Origin: Dromaius novaehollandiae
Taxonomy: Eukaryota > Chordata > Aves > Casuariiformes > Dromaiidae
Assembly: GCF_036370855.1 (NCBI RefSeq)
Contig: NC_088102.1
Span: forward strand, 72,859,601-72,923,600
Length of the DNA stretch: 64,000 bases
Direction: 5' to 3'
In this document: one piece after another, positions 38,488 to 50,791 of the stretch
Layout: the number at the start of each line of letters is the position of its first letter
Position numbering within the stretch: the stretch's first letter is position 1
Notes under the pieces: model-generated
What the model was told of the DNA's origin: nothing
Seen by the model: only the letters and a program-made list of their open reading frames with translations
Databases searched by the model: none
Translations under genes and position numbers: made by a program

Positions 38488-39689
38488 GCATCTTGCCTTG
38501 TTCTACAAATGGGAGCAACACAGGCCCCTATACCAAGGAAGTGAAGATGATGAAAGGAGACATACACGAAAACAAAGTCTGTAACATGGTCTGTAACCAT
38601 GACAATGATGCTGCCTAACTTCAGTTATCAATTTGAAATTTGTCTCACTTAAATTTAATAGAAAGTTTTCACTGGCAAATGCAAAATCTAAAAAGTAGAC
38701 ATCTACATCTGAGCTGATCTTCTGGAGTCCCTTTAGAGTTAATGGAGAAACAAATACATTATTAGGGGCATGACTCATTTGTAACTTATATGGACACTAA
38801 ACAAATCATGCTTTAGAAGTGCCTTTTTTTTCTCCATGGCATAGAAAGTCAGTGTAGGGATCACTAATTCAAATGCAGATATCTACATTTTAGACCTATA
38901 GTGAAACAAACCCCACTCAAGACATTTGGAATAAGGTATCCACTCTGAAAAAGTCTCATAGTCTCTCTACAGTCAGTGCAGAGTTACAGGTTTCTGAGAA
39001 ACTCTGGCTGAATCATCTGTAAAAATGGTCATTGTCAGTGGTTTGAATGACTAGTCTATACCATCTGGCTAGTCAGATGACTAGTGCTAGGGAAGCTGGG
39101 ATCCCAGATCCTTATACACCAATTGGGAAGGGCATCCAAGTATGATTTGGGCAGTAGGAAGATTAGGGTATTCTCAAGCATTCTCTGGGGGCATTTCTCA
39201 CTCTGCATATATACAGAACAGGAAGAGTTCAGTCCCAATCAAGCCACGTGAATTACTTCTAAGATAGTTTAATGAGGCTCTGTAAGAATAACTCTGCCTG
39301 TCTCTTTTTCTCTCTCTATATATGTTTGTCTTGCCTCTATGGAGGGGGGACCTTGGTGGAAATCCTGGCCCTGCTTATGTGAAGGTTAAGTCTTATCCTT
39401 CATTTCAGTGGGACAAGGGTTTTACCTTTGAATATTATGCAGAGGCTTTATGCTCTTTCTTGTTCTCATGCAAAGACCTTGACAAATGGCTCAAAAGAAT
39501 GTGTTCCTTGATGGTGCAATGTCCCAAACAAAGGACAGTAACTTCGTGCAGACTCATGGGGACTGGAGGAGGAGTGGCAGATGACTACTATATACATTGC
39601 TTGTCTCAGTTTTCTAACGTTCTGAATTACATGTTCACAATTGACTAGTGGTTTCATATGTCCCAGATTTATAGGACTTGGACAGGGCG

Positions 39690-39760
39690 ATGGTACTATC
39701 CCTCTTTTCTAAATACAGAGCTGAGGGAGAAGGAGGCTAAATTCAACTTCCCCCAAGTAT
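39690..39760 (+). repeat. MIR-like ancient relic
   Basis: Reads ACTATCCCTCTTTTCT, then ACAGAGCTGAGG and a CTTCCCCCAAG block, in the order of the MIR core (attatccccattttacag ... ctgagg ... ttgcccaag). Strongly diverged, so the assignment is tentative. Confidence 0.35.
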
Positions 39761-41342
39761 TTATGCAGCTTATTTCTACAGAGGTGCCTGAATCTCTTTG
39801 AAATTAGTGACTTTTGAAACCAATAAGCTTTGCAATGTGCATAGGGTTTAGATCTCACCTAACTTAAACACAGACGGCCAATTTTGAGCCAACCTGAGAA
39901 GTTGTTGCAAAGACCAGTTCCATTCCATCTTAAAATAGGAACCAAAGAGAGGCTTGGGTGAACAGACATCTGTGGTTATGCCTTGCTTTTTCAAAGATGA
40001 CATTTTCTAAATTGGTATAAGCGATTAAGACTGAAAATGGTCCAACACATTACCTTCATTTAATCTAATATGGTTTCCACAGGTAGCAATCATTTATGAC
40101 ACCGATCAGGTCAACAAAACATCTCAAGCAGGTAACACAAGGCATCAGAGATGTCGCATATCTTTTTAAGATGACGGGATGTGGTTAGCTCCTGTCCCTC
40201 AGGAGATGTAAAGCACAGTATAATTGCCTTTTTTGGTGTGTCTGGGCTGTTAAATATGTAATTGCTTCAGATTTTCCTGTGTGTATTAACACACAGGTCC
40301 ATCTAAATGGATGTATTTTGGAATTAAGAATAAAAAATGAGGTGAGACAGTTGAGGCATAAATAAAACGGATAACTCTTTTTATTTGTTCCTGTAGAAAC
40401 TAGATTTAAGCTTATTTTAATAAAAAAAGTATTCACTGAATGTTGCATGTTGATTATTTGATTCTGCAAAACTATATCAGTGCCTGAATAAAGCATGAGT
40501 TATAAAGGGATGTCTCCGCATTAAGGAGGGTAACATAACATAGAGGAGAAGAAAGGGGATTTTTCTGATTCTGCTTTTTGCATAGCTTTTCTTGTATTAA
40601 CTGTGAAGCTTCTGGATTTTCTTAACTGCTAGCTTGGACTGTTTGAGCACTTCTCACATGCAGCTACCATGAACAAGCACAGGACAAGCACAATCAGTGA
40701 AAATCGTGTCAGCAGTCCCATTTGGGCTGATTCTAACACACAGGACTCTAGAAGCATTTCAAACTTTTTTTCTCTTCTCACAAAATATAACATAACTCCA
40801 TTTCTTTTTAGAAGAAAAAGGATGTCCTGAGCCATGTATCAGCCAAAGTTTTCCACTCAGAAGGAAATTGAAAAATACTTTCTTAGAGCTTTGACCTCTG
40901 ACGATAATTATTACTGGAGCTTTTCCACACCTCTGTGTTAGCTTTGGCCATCTAGTTATCTCGAAACTAGATTAATACCAGAATCCTATTTAAGGCTGCC
41001 TTGAAGATCAACCAGCAGCATCAGTGAAATGAATATTCCTCAGCATCACATCATGCTTGCTTCTAGACACAATTCAAGACATTCTTTCCATTTTAAAATT
41101 TCAGGTTGTCTGTGTTCTTAAACAGGTAGAAGAGTACGCATTCACCTCTCTACCAGAGTATCAGGTATGACTTCCCTCTTGCCAGGTCACTACTTTGTCC
41201 AACATGAGTCTTGGTGGAGATACTCTTATTGATGAATCACTTTCCTGTTTAATGCAATACAAATCAAATTCACCTGTGCCCTTTATATGTCCCTGGTATG
41301 AACAGAATTAGAGGACATCAAGATCATAAATGTTTTTTTTTC

Positions 41343-41430
41343 TCAGCACAGCCCTGCGAAGGAAAGATGTGCTGTAAACTGCTATAAACCCAGCTAATAT
41401 GTAAATGGAGATAAGAAACAGAGACCTCAT
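41343..41430 (+). repeat. MIR-like ancient relic
   Basis: Begins CAGCACAGCCCTGCGAAGG, similar to the MIR words for 'acagccctgtgagg', and continues to GTAAATGGAGATAAG and AAACAGAG. Only short ordered matches are visible; tentative. Confidence 0.3.
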
Positions 41431-41997
41431 GCTGGAGATACAGAGAAAAGCAAGCAAAGAAAGAGAATAGACCCACACAGATGTATTAATTTGTTTCTGC
41501 TATAATTACATTGCTCTTGCAATGGTAGAATATTCCTCAAACAAGCAATCTCATTCTACTCTAGGTATTTCAAGAAGGTGGAATGGATCAAGCCTGTGCA
41601 GGGGGTCAACCCCTTTTTTACATTTTACCTAAATAGTAAATTTAGCCTAAATGGTAAATTTAGGCTTAGAAAACTAACACTCAGGTTCCTAAACTAGTCT
41701 TCCACGGGCCCAAAGAGCACTAGATGCTTATGTTTAGTAAACAATCAGGCACTTTCGGGTCACTCATCTCACAGAATACACACATTTAGAATTTCACATG
41801 TAGGTGTCTACATGCAACAAGACGTATAGGATCTTATCATACTTACTAGCGACCTAGCCAATATAATGCCTGTAGACTAGCCAGCTCTTCAGCTGACCAA
41901 ATATAAGTGAGCTGTATGGCTCTCCAAGTGACGTTGACTGCATTGAGTAGATCTAGCCTATGGAAAGAGACTCCTAGATCACTTGACAATAAAATAA

Positions 41998-42725
41998 TGT
42001 AAGCAGTTTGTCCCGATCCAATATTGGGAGGGTTTCATTACGATCCCAAGGACGAGATTAAGACACTAAAACCGGTCAAATATCGTACAACCTTTTAACT
42101 TTATTTTCCATGAAGTGGGGAGAAAAGGTGGGGAAAGGCGAAGGGGAGGTGAAGGGAAGAGGGGAACAGAACAAGGGTAAGGGGAAAAGATAGAGAAAAG
42201 TTGGAAAAGGAGAGAGGAAGCTAGCTACCACCACTCCGAGGCCGATAATGTTCCGCTGACTCCGTTCGAATCACAGCTCAAGGTGGGTGCCTCCGACGAG
42301 GGACGAGGGGCCTCAAACAAAGAAATCCCTCGGCAATTATAGTTTTTTCAAATTAAGTTTTCCACCCCTCATGTGGTAGTTCAAACCAATAGTAATATTT
42401 GGGTCTGGGGTCTCCTGCTGCTTATTGGGTCTCCTCACTGTCCCTAGGTAGGCTGTTTACTATTGCTGTTTCTGCTGACAGGTGTGTCTCCATTCTTGGG
42501 TCCAGCCATTATCTCGCAAGGTCCTGACAAAGAGGTGGTAACTCCAGCAATTAGCACTGTTTCAGCAGTGCACAGGAATGTGAATTGCTGGTAACGCCCT
42601 TATCATTCCCGCCTGCACCAGCTCTGGGGCCCTTTCTCACTGAACTAGGGAGTGTGGCCTAAAGCTTCAGCAAATTTAGCTACTCATGCTAAGCAAGTTT
42701 TATAGAAGTTGTGCTAAAAACGGCA
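41998..42725 (-). mobile_element. LTR of an endogenous retrovirus, reverse orientation, mosaic with its relatives
   Basis: A fossil LTR read on the minus strand. Roughly 42270-42715 is clearly related to the U3-side core of the two plus-strand LTRs (37679-38487, 55478-56199), but the last 270 bases in its own direction (41998-42270) are unrelated to theirs. That part carries a normal poly(A) signal, AATAAA, on the minus strand at 42100-42105. The proposed ends give TG...CA and a 4-base flanking repeat, ATAA (41994-41997 and 42726-42729). This is weaker evidence than the 5-base duplications of the other two, and an alternative right end near 42735 is possible. No internal genes are seen next to it. 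Confidence 0.72.
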
Positions 42726-42729
42726 ATAA

Positions 42730-45620
42730 TTTACAGTCCAGGTCCCAAAATCTCTGCCCGATCGTGGTCTGGTTCAGCGCAGGCTTGGTGTGTCCTGGGT
42801 GGTTGCAGGGAGACCATTTCGGGGGTGGCAGCAGCTTAGTCCTGTTTCTGCTGGGGACAGATGGCTTGTTTGGGGTTATGGTTTGCTTGCACCTTATGTA
42901 CCAAGAAATGTTTAAGGCAAAAGTTCACTCATCTGTCTGCTACACAGTTGTAAACATAATTTACTTTTCTCTTGGGGCAATTCAGCTGAGGGCAATTATT
43001 CTACATTGAAAGCATGTTTTTAAATAGCAATCTTAATTTGTACTAACCAGTACTATAGATACCTGGAAAGGTCAAAAGTATATATATGTGGATATGAATT
43101 CATTTCCATCACACCACTTTTTTCATCTCAGAGATGTGGATTCTTTGAAGGCACAATGTGACTGCTTCCCTTCTTCCAATAGGAAACTTTCCTAGCAGTA
43201 AGTATAAATTACAGTTGGCCATGGAATTACAAAATTTGGATTTTCCTGACACTCCTTTGTCCTGGACTGTTCTGAACAAGAGCAAGAGGTTTTGTAAGTC
43301 TTTGGGAAATAGAATTAGCATCACATTTCAACTATATGTGTCATTTTTCTCTCTCTCACTGATTGTCTCTGTCTCTCAAAACCTCCTTCCTCTTTCTCAT
43401 GCTGAGTCCCTCCACAACCACATTAAAATTCTGATACCAAACTTTTCTGAAATCAATCAGTTTACTTCTTTTCCTACAAACTTTTCTCTAACACAGATAC
43501 AGGATCAGTCCTAGAATGAATCAGAATAGGTAAAAGAAAACACAGTTCTTTGCTGTGTTCTTCAGTGACATTATGCCAGTGTTAGTTTCTAATGTGAAAT
43601 AAGTTTACTTTATTTTGCTTTAGGGGAAGGATGTGGAAGACAAATCTCTTTTGGAATCTTTAATGAGATTAGTAGAATGGTAAGCCTTAGGACATTATAA
43701 AACCTTTTGATGCCTTTATTTTGCTTTTCATAAGACTGACTAAAACTAAGTAAGGCTAGAAACATGGCAGATACTTTAAATAGGTTAGGATAGGATAGGA
43801 TCAGATTGGATTGGATAGGATCGGATCGGATTGGGTAAAGTAGGGTAGGGTAGGGTAGGCAAGGATAAAGGAAAGGAGAAAGGAAAGGAGAAAGGAAGGT
43901 TAGGGAAAGTTAAGATGGGAAGGGCAAGTTAGGGAAGGGAAGGCAAGGGATGGCAAGGCAAGGCAAGGCAAGGAGAGGCAAGGAGACATTCTCAAAACTG
44001 AACTTTTCAATGTCCAAGTGATCAAAATGTATGGATATAAGGGGTTAAACCATGCCTATAGTTTATTCAACGTAAACACTGATACTTTTCATACATGCTG
44101 ATAAAACATGCAGGATCTACATGTTATTACTAATAATGCTAGTTACAGTTGTCTAGATTGTGTCATAAATACTTATGTCAGATAATTTTTCCTAGCCCTG
44201 AATCTAGCTCTATGGATATAAGAAATCATTGAATCTTTTGGCATAGAATACCAGGTTCATTTCTCCTAACATGAAAGGAGCTAATGGGATAAACTAATCA
44301 GCCTGGACAGTTTCTCTTCACCTGGATCTCCTCCAGCCCGCCCCTACAATGCTACTCCCTGAGAAGAAATGGTGATCATCAAGGTTGTTTCATGTCATCT
44401 ATCTTAGGCACTTATCTTAGGATGGAATGAACCTCTGTGTCTTGACCTAGAAAAGAGCTAAGACTGGGAGCTTTCCTTTGAGACAGGTGCAGTCAGGAGA
44501 GAAGCTTTTTACCCACATGTACTCTCCAGACTGGAATCTCTGAGAACAGCACCATCAATTCTGAAATGAATTCTTAAGAAGTAAAGCATAAGCAACATGA
44601 ATAAGGTTTCTTCTTCTGATGCTTTGAAAATAAGAAATATGATGATTCTATAGCTTTTTAATTCTTTTTAAAGATATTTTGGCTTATATATGATGTTTCA
44701 AAAATACTAAGCTAGCGCAAAAGATAAGTCATGGATTTAAAGCTACATTGCTGATTTACAGCCTTGTTTCTTGACTAAGGCATGGTTTTGGCCCCTCTTA
44801 ATGAAGATAGCATTCTCTATCTTGAGCTGAACAATACTCAGGAGTTTCTACCAACTCTCAGACTGTCTTCTGTATTGCTAGTGAAACTGTTTTGGGTCTG
44901 ACTTTTTCTTTTAATCTTCCTCTCCTACACAGTTGCTGCTGCTAGGTCCATGGCACTGGGACCAGTTTGGATGACATAGAGTCACCTGCATCAAACCAGG
45001 GTTCGTGAAGAAAGTGGCGTGCTTGAAAACCTCTAATTTAGGGAGATTTCTTCAAAATTGTTCCAAGCAATGAGCAAAACTGAGTGCTTGGTGCCTCCTA
45101 AAAAGGAATCCCTTCAATAGACTGTTACTTATGGTTTCATGAGCAGCTCAAGTTACCTCAAAGCACCAGTCAGTTCAGAAAACATTAATCATTACATTTT
45201 GAAAGACTAACTCAAATTTGTGTCATGGAAAAAAACATGCTTGAAGAGGCTGTGAAGTCCCCATACCACTGGTACAATGGAACTCTGCCATGGAGCTGGA
45301 CAGCAGGCTAGAGGTTTTTCTTGAGGTGCCTTCAGTTCCTAAGAAATTTACACTGTCTATGGCCTATGATGGGTTTACTCTCTAACTCTTGGTGAATACT
45401 AGAGGTTGCTTCAGCTTGTGTTACAGAAAGGTGGCTATAGAAGAGAAAAGGAAAGAAAGGAGACCAGTGAAAGGAAGGTAGAAGTGAAATATCTTCTTAT
45501 TGCTTTAGATGAAAAAGCTAGGACTGGAACTGATCAGTTAAGATCATGAAGATTGTGGTGGGGAATGTTAACAATCCATCCCCTATGCTGATATGGGGCT
45601 CTGCTTCTCTAGTCCCATAG
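42730..45620. other. Intergenic DNA with a purine-rich satellite patch
   Basis: No gene seen. A G/A-rich tandem patch lies at 43782-43985. The stretch 42736-42900 is GC-richer and could be further repeat DNA. It ends with a splice acceptor candidate (TCCCATAG, ending at 45620) for the next OR. Confidence 0.5.
43782..43985 (+). repeat. Degenerate purine-rich minisatellite with changing unit
   Basis: About 200 bases almost free of C and low in T on this strand. The unit changes along the tract: TAGGA and GGATC/GGATT units first, then GGGTA/AGGGT units, then GGAAA units, and finally AAGGC/GGCAA units. All are about five bases long, so the tract looks like one pentanucleotide array that has drifted in steps. 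Confidence 0.85.
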
Positions 45621-45640
45621 GCAGCAATTAAGTGAAACTG

Positions 45641-46579
45641 ATGGCTGAAGACAATCATACCACAGTGACTAGCTTCATTTTCACAGGATTAACTGATAGA
45701 CCAGACCTGCAGCTTCCACTGTTTGTTGTCTTTTCACTGATATATGGAATGACCTTGCTGGGCAATCTAGGGTTGATCTTAGTCATTAGGTTTGACTCAC
45801 AGCTGCACACCCCTATGTACTTTCTCCTCAGCAACTTGTCTTTCCTGGATGTCTGCTACTCTTCTACTGTCACTCCCAGTATGCTGCTCCATTTTTTGAC
45901 GGTGTTACAGGGAGTTTCATACGGTGAGTGCATTACACAGTATGGCTTCTTTGCAGTTTTTGCCACCACTGAGATGTTTCTTCTGGCTTCAATGGCATAT
46001 GACCGCTATGTGGCCATTTGTAACCCATTGCTGTACACTGTCATTATGACCAAAAAGGTCTGCATACTGTTAATAGCTGGGTCATATCTGGGAGGTATTG
46101 TAAATTCGCTGATTCATACCCATGGCTTGTTGAGACTGTCTTTTTGCAGCTCCAATGTCATCAACCACTTTTTTTGTGATCTCCTCCCTCTCCTAAAACT
46201 CTCCTGTAGTGATATCTATCTCAACAGTATCCTTGTTTTTGTTTTTGGAGCTTTATTTGAGACAACCACTTTTACGGTTGTCATCATTTCTTACTTTTTC
46301 ATCGTTGTTACTGTGCTGAAGATCCGCTCTACCAAGGGCAGGCAAAAAACTTTCTCCACTTGTGCCTCCCACCTCACGGCTGTGTTCACATTTCATGGCA
46401 CAATTCTGTTCATGTATTTCTTCCACAGTTCCAGCTCTTCACTGAATACTGAAAAAATAGTTTCTGTCTTCTACACAGTGGTCATTCCTATGCTGAACCC
46501 CTTGATTTACAGCTTGAGAAACAATGACGTGAAATGTGCTGCAAGAAAACTGTTGAAGAGGGAGGTCTTTACATGCTGA
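45641..46579 (+). CDS. Olfactory receptor, class II (chicken COR-like), intact
   Basis: Uninterrupted OR. The frame is open from 45632 but that codon is GTG; the first ATG is 45641, giving MAEDNHT and 312 residues, with a glycosylation site at Asn5 and a splice acceptor ending at 45620. Motifs: [28 protein letters not shown], Cys97 (GECITQ), [51 protein letters not shown] (TM5), [18 protein letters not shown] (TM6) and [12 protein letters not shown] (TM7). The TM4-ECL2 wording resembles the chicken COR receptors and the neighbours at 50792 and 59257, suggesting one local expansion. Small oddities: Met replaces the common TM3 cysteine after Thr-Glu (TTEMFLL), and HG replaces YG in TM6. Likely functional. 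Confidence 0.93.
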   Translation: MAEDNHTTVTSFIFTGLTDRPDLQLPLFVVFSLIYGMTLLGNLGLILVIRFDSQLHTPMYFLLSNLSFLDVCYSSTVTPSMLLHFLTVLQGVSYGECITQYGFFAVFATTEMFLLASMAYDRYVAICNPLLYTVIMTKKVCILLIAGSYLGGIVNSLIHTHGLLRLSFCSSNVINHFFCDLLPLLKLSCSDIYLNSILVFVFGALFETTTFTVVIISYFFIVVTVLKIRSTKGRQKTFSTCASHLTAVFTFHGTILFMYFFHSSSSSLNTEKIVSVFYTVVIPMLNPLIYSLRNNDVKCAARKLLKREVFTC

Positions 46580-49500
46580 AAGCCTTCCAGAACTGCGTGT
46601 GGGTAACTACAGGGAAAGTGTGGATAGCTATATTAACTCTGTTCTCTTTGATATGGGTTATTAAATACTGGATCCTTTACATAACCTTATTGAAGATAGG
46701 TGTCAGGAAGATTGTTACCTAAAGGATATGCAATATGGAAATATGTGGCAATTAGTCCTGTTACTAATGCCTTATTTCAGCAAATGCCTAGTCAATATGA
46801 CACATATGTTCTCCACCACAGTAGTCTTAAGTCAACCAGCAGTTCTTTGAAGTCTTTGGACACCAAATGTGGGAACAATCTGCCTAATTTAAATATTTAT
46901 ATGTATATCTAGCTCAAACAAACTCCATTTCTCTAACCAGTGAAGAGACATAGGCACCCCAAAATTTTAGTAGTCCTTCCCAAGAAAGGTAGTTAAGACA
47001 GACTAGATGCAATTTCCCTCTGAAGCTGCCTATTTTTTCTATTGACTATAGAAAAATCTGATGTGACCAGCTTAGAAAACTGAACTTCCATCTGCCCAAA
47101 TATATGCATTTAACTCTCACCTCAAGGCTTTAAAGATTCCTTGTGGTTACAGTTATTATCACCACCTGTAGACCTAGGACTAGGCAAAGCAAGAGTTAAT
47201 ATTGACAGCACCATTTGTAGGATCCAAAGTGCTTCCATATGCTCTGGGAATATAGCAACAGGCAAGCTGAAAGCTGACTTTGCAGTTGTCTAGGAAGAAA
47301 ATAAAAGAAGAGGAAGCTATATACTGCTTGACTTGCTGTAAACACAAGAAATGGGTGGTAATGCCAGAGAAAGTTCTCCAGAAGGCTGCATGTACAATGG
47401 AGCAGCATTTTGCTCAGTGTGCATGCTTTGATGACCATGGTTATGATTTCTTCTTCAAATACACATCAGAGCTTCAGTGAGGAAATTAAACAGGCTTTGG
47501 CTCATGGAAGCCTCATAGACTCATTTTAACAATTTCACTTCACAAACACCAGATTAACGCTGTTGCATAGGTTACTGTAGGTCTCATGCTATCCACTGAT
47601 GAGAGCTGTGAGCAGTATGGGAAATATGTCTGCCTCTCGCCTGCAGTGTCTTCTAACAAACCAAGGTTTACATTCAAGTTTGGCCCTTGATGTCCCTTCT
47701 AGGTATCTCGTAAGTCCAAGTTTCTAGTCTCGTAAGTCCATTAGAGTCTCTCACAGACACCTGACAGTAAGTGCCCCTGTTCCCTTCCCCACCTTTGGAA
47801 CTATAGATATTAAAGGACATTTCCATGCTTGAAGTCTCTTAGAAACATCCCCTCCTGTTACTCATGCATTCCACCTAGTAATTGCATGCATAGTCAAGCA
47901 GAAGAAAGAGAGTTTGCTCTTGAAGACCATTGAAAAGAGGTTAAGAAAAAATAGAAATGAAATTACTAAACTGCTTTTATGTGCCGTTTCAAGGATTTTT
48001 TTTTTTTTTAATTTCTTGGTGCTATAGCTTGCTCTTTCTTGGACACATGCCGCTTTCAGTGCAAATATTATCTCAGCCTTTAGCACAATGCTTTTTCTTG
48101 GTCTTTTGTACAATGCCTTTTTTCCCAATAAGATTGTTTCTTGGGACTTGTGAATATTGATGATACAGATCTCTGCTCTAGATATGAATAAAGGTCCTGC
48201 AGAACTCTTCAAACATGTCTATATTTGCAACTGCTTTACTGAACCTCTGGCTCTGGATCTTTATAGAGGCAATGGAATCTTACTTGAATGAGTGAAACAA
48301 TGTGAAAATAACACAACCCATCAGTTAAACTTTTCATCCTATCTTCTCAACAAGAGCATAAACCTGTATGAGACTCATGTTTTGTTTCACAAATACTCTT
48401 TCTCTCTTTTTTCCTGCTGTTGTCTGCAGGGTTCTAACTCAGGTGTAAATATGTACATTTTAAATATAAGAGGTTAGGTGACTTTTAGCTAGATAAAAAA
48501 TCATCATCAAAGCATTCTAAATCTCCTATTTGGAGGACATCTTTTCTATTATTTGGTCAGCCAAGAAAACAGGACCTTTGTTGTTTTTATTATTGTTTTT
48601 TGTTTAACAGCATATGTAACCAATGAAGTATAATATTCACCTGCAATCAGAATGTATTCTCCATCAGCTGAAGACCTTAATTTAGGATGGGCTGAGCTGC
48701 ATCACTAGCTATTAAACAGTCATGCATTTCTCTCAGCTATCCAAACATTAGCCAACTCCTGTCTGAAAAACAATGAACCAGAGTGGCGAGCAGAGAGGAT
48801 TTTGCTGTAAACTGAGTAACTGAGAACTATAAACATACTCATTTTGTCCATGTTGCTGTGGGAGATCAGACTTCTGTTTGCCTGTTTAAAGACTCCCATG
48901 AGGACACTGTAATGATGTCCTTTGTGTTTGATCCAAAAAATATTAGCTGAAAACTCAGTTGTTCATGAGGGTTCAGTTCCTAATAGCTGAATTAGCGAAT
49001 GGGTGCGGTAGCAGGTCCTGACATGATCTCTCAAGTTTGAGGGATGAGCTGTTGTTCTGCGCCACCCACAAGCATGAAACAATATTTCTTCTTTTCTGTG
49101 GAGGGAAGAGGACTATTTTATCTCTTCCCAGATGTCTTCAGACACCTCTCACTATCATGTCACTACAATGAGCAACTACATCTATTTCATTTGCTTGCGT
49201 GTTTTCACTAAAGAGAAATTACAGATCACAGATGGGTTAGATAAGATCATGAAAGAGACTGGAAGACCCAACTGAAAATTACATATGAAGGCCTTTTTGT
49301 ATTGATAGACAGAGGTTGTGATGGAGTCTTTGTCAATGAGATTGAAATCCAGACTTTTGTGGTTTTGGAGCATTTGGAACTAAGGATTGGAGAGTGTTTG
49401 AAGTGCAGCTGAGCTGTAAAATCCAGGTATGTCCTTGATAGTATTAGCACTGACCTGTCAGTTTGGCATTGATGGTGCCATGTTCTGGGCACCACATACC

Positions 49501-50766
49501 GATAGACTATTTTAAAAAATTCAGGGTCTGAATACACAGAAAATAACAGAATGTGAAAAGCAATATTATGTCTGCATTTTACATCTGGAGAGCTCAAAAA
49601 AGTTTGCCTGTTTGTTTGTCTGCTTTGTGTAAAATCACATAGTGAATTGTAGTGTTAGCAAGATGGTCAGATCATTTCAATCATAGACCAAATGTGGTAC
49701 ACAAAAATGGGTACAACCTCTGTGGGGTAGATTTCACTGAACTTTAGATTTCTCCAGAAATTGCTTATGTAGTGAGTTAAACATCTCAGCTACCTTTATG
49801 GTTAATTGAAAGAGACAGGACTTCTCAGGGAGAGGCTTCTAGGCTGCTCACTCTGTTCAAAAGCTGAGGTGTGCTCATGTCTGAAATTGGTAGGATGAAT
49901 AGCTGACTGATGTACAGATCATAAAGGGACCTAGCTGATTTAGAAGTCTAGACCAATTTTAGAGATGTAAATGGTAATTGTCTGACTATCCAAAAAAGTT
50001 CCTTTCTGATCTTGAGTCAAAATCTAGCAAGAGATCCAGACGCTTGAAAGTTAAGTTATGGTAACTCTTCCTGCATTATTTTTCATCAGTTATTTGTGGA
50101 TAAAATATAGAATTAGTCACGAGGAGAGGGACCAGATCTCGCCTCTTACTCCATTGCAGTCGTGGATTCTCCCCTACAAAGTAAAAGCTTTGGATCTGCA
50201 TTAATTTAGTCAGAAAATAGACCCAGACTTGTAACTCTTACTTTCTATTTTGGTGTTCCAAAAAGTTGGCTACTGTGAAATGTTAGCTCTTCTTCCATTG
50301 GCATACTGGGAAGAAGCAGCCACTGAGAGTGCCTTTTGAAGAGAGCCACATCCTGCCTGAGCCGCAGACAGAACACTGCATGAGTCATTCAGGCTCCATC
50401 TACTAGCGACTGAATAGAAATAGGCACTTTCATAAGCTAAAGAGAGAGACAAGACAATGAGTTTAGATGAGAAAACTCCACTTTGGACAAATAAACTCTG
50501 GTGAGGTTAATTCTTTCCTCAGTGAGTAAATAAAGTAAAACACCTAGCTGAAAAGACGAAGGAAGATAGAGAACTCACTGTTTAGCATATGTGTTTTGAA
50601 AGCTTCTTGGAAGCTTTAAAAAATCTGAGCCCCACAAAATGAAAGCAAGGTCGAGGTACTTAATCCCAGCCTTTGCCCTACTTGACGGTGGATTACTCCA
50701 TGAAATATACTCATAAACAACCTTGTCTTCCTTTCTTGTTTATAGTCATCACACATCTCATCTCAG
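46580..50766. other. Intergenic DNA, nothing recognised
   Basis: About 4.2 kb of AT-rich sequence without a gene family or clear transposon. It ends with a pyrimidine tract and CAG at 50764-50766, the likely splice acceptor of the next OR. Confidence 0.5.
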
Positions 50767-50791
50767 CATGTAGGCTGTTACAGATGTATGC

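Larger units (their letters stand above)
38493..41997. other. Intergenic DNA with possible MIR-like relics
   Basis: No coding family visible. Two short stretches (about 39690-39760 and 41343-41430) follow the order of MIR consensus words. A motif of the TCATCTCAC type lies near 41764. The last four bases (ATAA) may be the left target duplication of the next LTR. Confidence 0.45.

Noticed and set aside
42736-42900. Internal retroviral sequence next to the minus-strand LTR
   Set aside because: No gag, pol or env wording and no clear polypurine tract or primer-binding site could be seen; left as unassigned.
43835-43865. Telomere-like GGGTA/AGGGT units
   Set aside because: The unit is five bases and belongs to a drifting purine array, not the vertebrate TTAGGG repeat.
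45632-45640. Earlier start for the OR at 45641
   Set aside because: The codon at 45632 is GTG; the first ATG, at 45641, gives the normal MAEDNHT N-terminus.
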